This document shows positions 56,701-62,700 of a stretch of DNA of 64,000 nt, one piece after another (position 1 is the stretch's first letter; each line of letters opens with the position of its first letter). The position numbers were made by a program, and so were the translations under genes. The DNA is taken from the NCBI GenBank assembly GCA_037951105.1, contig JBAMJV010009401.1:1-64000 (forward strand), written 5' to 3'. The stretch is from Echinarachnius parma. Lineage: Eukaryota > Echinodermata > Echinoidea > Clypeasteroida > Echinarachniidae. The notes under the pieces are model-generated. The model searched no databases. It worked only from the letters and a program-made list of their open reading frames with translations, and had not been told where the DNA came from.

Positions 56701-59700
56701 TAAATGTATGCGCGCGAAGCGCGCGGCAAAAAGAGATTTACAGTCCTTTTTTAAACTAAAAAAACGGCTATTTTGAAGATTAATTATTTATAAATGTGTC
56801 TTTCCCCTCTTTGGCATTATATCACACGATTTTTTTCTTCCTCATTTTCGGAATTATTTTGGGGGGGGGGGGGGGCCAAATGAAATGACCGCGCCCCCTG
56901 CCCCTGCCCCCCCCCCCCCCCCCCCAGGATCGAAGCTTCTGATTCGTTTACCATACTTGTATTACTTTTTATCACGGCCTTTCTGAAAAACTGCCTATTT
57001 GGCTGATCGAGGGCTTTTTACCGTGTTTAACTCAAATAAGACAAACAATTACAACACATTTTCATGTAAACTCGGCAGTTTGATGTGAACCATTATTTGA
57101 GCAGTGTTTGTAACTTTTCATATCAAGTCCCGTGTTCCATTATTTTCGCCATTTGATTTTGTATTTTCTACCAGCACCAACAAGTTGCAGTGCAGGCAGC
57201 TGTCTGGCAGAAGAGACATGTGTTGGAAACGCCTGTGTCTGCAGAACAAGTCTAGTCAGAAACCCGAGCGGCTCTTGCATAAGTACGACTGAAATGTTTC
57301 ATAAATATTCTATTTATAATAATAATTCTGATAGGTTAAATTTATAATGCGCCTAATATAAATGCAATATAACCTTTAAGCGCTGTACATTATTGTTACC
57401 TCGGTTATAGAATACAATGCAAACCATCACACATTGTGCCCATCATCTCCACTTCCTGGGGAGCATACCTTCCAGGCGGCTCGTGGGCATTGAGAAGATT
57501 GTTCGCATAATGCCTTTCACGTCCTATTTATATCTCCATGTATACACCTTGGTAGAATGCAGCAATTGAGGATGAATTGTGTTGTTGAAGGACAAACGCG
57601 TTGGACTGGGTTCGAACTCTAGATCTCACGATTGGAAAGCACGCGCCCGTCCAATCTTGCCGCAACACATCCACTATTATATGGCGTTTAATTCATTATA
57701 CTGGCAAAAACTGAAATCACCCTTTTTGTCTAAATAATTATGTGTATTTAAATGACAGGCGTGTATTATAAAAAAAAAAGTAGAACACAACACTATTTCA
57801 AAATACACCTGTATCTGAGCTTCCGCAGGTCTCTTGTGCCTTCTTTTTCTTACTATTACTATTGAACACTTTCAATAATAAGATAACAAATGGCGCATTG
57901 CATTTTCGTTCATTTCTTGGTCGTATATGATTTTTTTCTAATAAGCATTTAACTTTCTCAATTATGTTCTGGGTAAATATCATAATTCATTATCATTGGC
58001 ATGATGTGGCATTCTATATTATGTCCATGAAAGATATTTTGTATTTTCTTGTTAATATTATACAGGACCATCGATATTCGGACTATCCACTGTCATATTT
58101 GCGATTGATGGAGACAATGCGTCATTCAGTGATGCTGTCACAAATCAATCTTCTCAAGTCAGAGTTCGCATTATCCTTTTCGTAAGTTGTCATTATCGCC
58201 TTTAAGTTTTATAATCAATAGGGGAGATGCGGGTGAGTTGAGCCATTTTTTTTTTTATGAGCAATATTTCCAAATAATTCTTAGTTTGGAGGGATTTTTT
58301 TGTATCATACTAAAACACAACTACTGGGCTTTTATTTACACCAGCTAGTTTGATTCATGAACATTGCGTACAAATGCAATAATCGATTAAAAAAGAATAG
58401 TAAAATGGCTCATCTCTCCTGCGGTATGAGGAGACTTGTGCCATGTCATTGGGAGACTTGTGCAACTCTCCAACGGCATTGGAAACGTACATATAAGAAT
58501 CACATCAAATAGTAACTCGTATCAATTTATCAATACACCAAAAAGAATCTCTCGAATCAAAATACGAACAAAATAACTTGTATTACAACGTAATTATGCT
58601 CCAGTTTTGCCATGCGATGGGATTTAATACTTGTTAAGGACCGCTAGATTCAAAATGTGTTATTTCCCTATACACCCAATCATGGCTCAACTCTCCATAT
58701 GTTGTATGGCTCAACCCTCCATTAGGTGGCCATTTTTTAGAATTAAATACATTTTTCTAAATGTGCATGCAACTCTTCATCAACTTTCATCAAAATGAAA
58801 ATACAATACACGGTCAACATCATACATGAAAAGTTGCCTGTCTAATTGCTTTCATGTAAGTAGTAGAAATGGCCAAACCTAAAACTTGGAAATTCACTTT
58901 TTTCTGCATTTTGAAGAATTGGGGGCCCCATTCCTGTATCATGCTCCAGCTCTTCAACCTGCTATTGCTAAAAAGACAAGTATGTTAAAGGGTAACACAA
59001 GAGCGCACCAGATAATTTTTGTATAATTCTCAATGGAAGTTAGAGGGGGTGGATCAACTCTCCATGTGGCTCAACTCACCCGCATCTCCCTACAGTTCAA
59101 ATAATAGTAATGTATCGCCTTATGATATATGAATAGTGCTATATCAAATAAGAATTATTGCTGTCATCATTCGTACTATATCCGAGTTCAGCTGACGTTC
59201 AGAACATATATGTTTGATAAGGATTGGTTAAATACATTGTAGATATTGCGAAATGATAATGATTTTAAGGGCTTCCAGTCACATTGCCATAATCCACAAC
59301 ATTCACTTGGAGCTGTAGCGGTTGTCACATAACTCGTTTGATCACTATTGCCAATACAAAATTGAGACCAGGTTATGCATTAAATACGTTATACAGATAT
59401 GTATTGGATTAAAACAACATTTGTAATTCATACGTTTACTATTAATGTGACGGAACAATGAATATGCATGTTAATAACAACGATTCCTTAACTATTGTTT
59501 GTTTTACACTAGTTGACCGAAATCTACCAGAACCACTATGGAAACCACTTTATAAGCGTTGCCATTTTGAATATACAACTAGGCAGTCTCGTAGTTGATG
59601 CACAGCTCGCTCTAACGGATAACACCGTCACTACTGACGAGGTAGCTTCAGTCCTGAATGACATGCTACCTGAGAACGGTACTATCAATGGTGTGAGACT

Positions 59701-62700
59701 CGATCCAATAAATGTGATAGGTAGGTCCAAAGATACTAAGCATGCTAAGTTGAACTTAAATCTAAGTTGGATTGAAAACGTATGGAAAGCCATTGGTTTC
59801 TTTGGAAAATTGTTGTAAAAGTCTTTTTTCAAAGGCATTAAATGTTGATTCAAACCATTACTATTTTCTATTATCAAGGAAATTTTATGTTCTTCATGTT
59901 AAATGAATGTAAGTATTAAATACCTGCATCTTTGCATTTTAACATATTTTATTCCAAGGCTATAAGTGGCTTTCCATAGTGTTAAAGTCCAACTTAGTGT
60001 TAAGTTCAACTTTGGATCTTTGTGAAACACCGTACGTTAATTCGTGTGGGGACGCCTTCTCGAGCATTACCAATTGTATAGTTATCGTTCTTCTTCTCTG
60101 GCCAGCATGAACAGTATCAATATTTCCAATGTTGTGTGTAGTACAGTATCATCTAATAAGTGGTTAGCTATTGTATGTTTCGTTGATAAATAATTCAATA
60201 AATTACTAAATAAGAAGAGGAGAAGGAGGGGAAGGAAGAGAAAGAGGAGGAGGAGGAGGGATAGGGTGATACAAAGTACATACTTATAATGATATTAGTA
60301 ATGAAAATAATGACTTGCAAAACATTTAATGCCTCTTATACCAAATATCCTTTTCTCCTAAGATGTTGACGAGTGCAGTGAATCTACAGATGACTGTGAT
60401 GCGGATGCGACGTGCAGCAACACCGTTGGTAGTTTCACCTGTTCATGTAACCCTGGCTTCACGGACACCAGTGACCCAGCTCTAGGGCCAGGACGAGACT
60501 GCGGTAAATAATTATTCCATTATACAACGTCTGGTGCAACTTCGATGATTCGTTATGATACAACGTCTGGTGCAACTTCGATGATTCGTTATGATACATC
60601 AATTATCATCGCGTAGTGGTCTGACAAAAAAACTAACTGGTACTTTTTTTATTGGACCTCTTGTCACTAGGCACACAGTTTTATGTATCTGATCTATAGA
60701 TTTACCATGGCTATACAACCTTTCGTTATTAGGTGATACGTATATTATACGTATCACCTCTTGTTTTCGTCAAGATTGTTATTTATTTATTATTCTTCCC
60801 ATCAATTTTTTACGTCGCATAATCTTGGGATGCATTAATCAATTGTCATGATTCTTCACATGATGATAGATCGTCGTCCAGCTTAATAGATCTTACTTTT
60901 CAGCATGTCAATGTGACGTCATCAGGACGCCATTTTGTAAAATCTCAGTTTTGTATTATCGATTTCAATTCAAATTTGGCATGAATATTTATAATGAGGC
61001 CAATGGTAAACTTTCTAGCCTACGCACGTAATTATTGATGACGAATGAAACTCTACTTTATGTTGAATCTGTGCTGGGAACAGAATACTCTTACGTTTAT
61101 TTTCAGGATAACGGATAATCCTATTCTAGAAATGTAAAAAACAATTCCTATTCAGCCATAACATACCAACCCCAATCTCTTCGCAAAACACTTACATCTC
61201 CATCTTTCTCTAATGCCCGGCGCAGACAGAGCCGACTCGACCCGTTCCGACTGGTTTTCAGCCTGATTAACTCAGTATGTGCTGCCTCATGACTCCGGTT
61301 TTTCCAGTCGGAGGTCATTTGAGGCCGATTCAACATGTTGGATCGGCTTCGACTGGGCAAAACTGACTCTAGCCTGACTGAAAACCAGTCGGATCTGTCT
61401 GCGCCGGGCTTTACCGGTTGATCTTGCGACTTTGAATATCGATTTGAAATTTGTTTATGATCTGTCTTGATTTCGAATATCGATTTGTCTTTTGTTCGTG
61501 ATCTGCCTAAATTTCAAATATCGATATGTCCTCCCATTTTTTTCTTCATCCCAGATACCGATGTTGGTTTGACTGCATAGTCTTTTGCTCGTTTTTAGAA
61601 TAATTGAAAAATCCTCTTCTATAAAATGTAAATCATTTCCAAAGTGTTAGTATTTTGTATGATTTACAAAATATTCAAACCCCATTCTCTTCGCAAACCA
61701 CTGCCGTCTCCATCCATCTCTCTCCAACCTGCCGATTTTGAGACTTCGAATATCGATTTGTCTTTTTTAATGATCTGCCTAGATTTCGAATATCGATGTG
61801 TCTTCCCATTTTTTGTTCATCCCAGATGCCGATGTTGGTTTGACAAATGCTGCCAAAATTGGTATCGATTTTAGAAAAATTAAAAAATCCTCTTCTTTTA
61901 AAATGTAAATCATTTCCAAAGTTTGAGTATTTATTATAGTTTACAAAGTATTCCAACCCCATTCTTTTCCCAAACCCCTACTGTCTCCATCCATCTCTCT
62001 CCAACCTACCGATTTTGTGACTTTGTATCTCTATTTGTCTTTTGTTTATGATCTGCCTAGATTTTGAATATCTAAGTGTCCTCCAATTTTATTTTAATCC
62101 CAGATGCCGATGTTGGTTTGACAAATGCTGCCAAAATTGGTATCGGTCTAGGATGTGCCTGTGCGGTATTCCTTCTCCTCATCCTCATGTGCTTTGTCTT
62201 CGTATCTGCGAGACGAGACAACATCAGAGCGCTACAGTAAGTCAAACACTGCGTCACACCTTTCTCCACGCCTTCCAGTACGTCGTGTTGTGTATATCAT
62301 GTACATTTTGTATTTTACAGACACTTAAAGGCAAAATATATTTACAAGGAAATCGCTGATTTATGTTATATTTAGTGTCTAAAGGAAGTTAAAACTTGTA
62401 TACAATGGTAATACAACCCTATTCTAGTACAATTTAAACCATGGTGTCTAGGGCATTTAGGAAACGTCACATGTATTATATGAAACAAAAAACACTAACA
62501 TCTTATAGTATTCAATACTTTATACATCAATTCAGACAATATTAAGGGGAACACATAACCACACATTTTGATAAATCATAATTGAAAGGTAACATTTTTA
62601 TTAGACTATTTCACTTTTACATGCAAATAGGTTTCCATACAAGTTATAGGTATACTTAGAAACGCATCGCCATATTACAAGAAATTGGTGACTGGTCTGA

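Larger units (their letters stand above)
61425..62103 (+). repeat. Tandem units of about 275 bases leading to exon 50
   Basis: Three units, with exon starts at 61555, 61826 and 62104 (spacings 271 and 278). Shared words are gaatatcgatttgtctttt, atgatctgcctagatttcg and catcccagatgccgatgttg. Confidence 0.9.
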
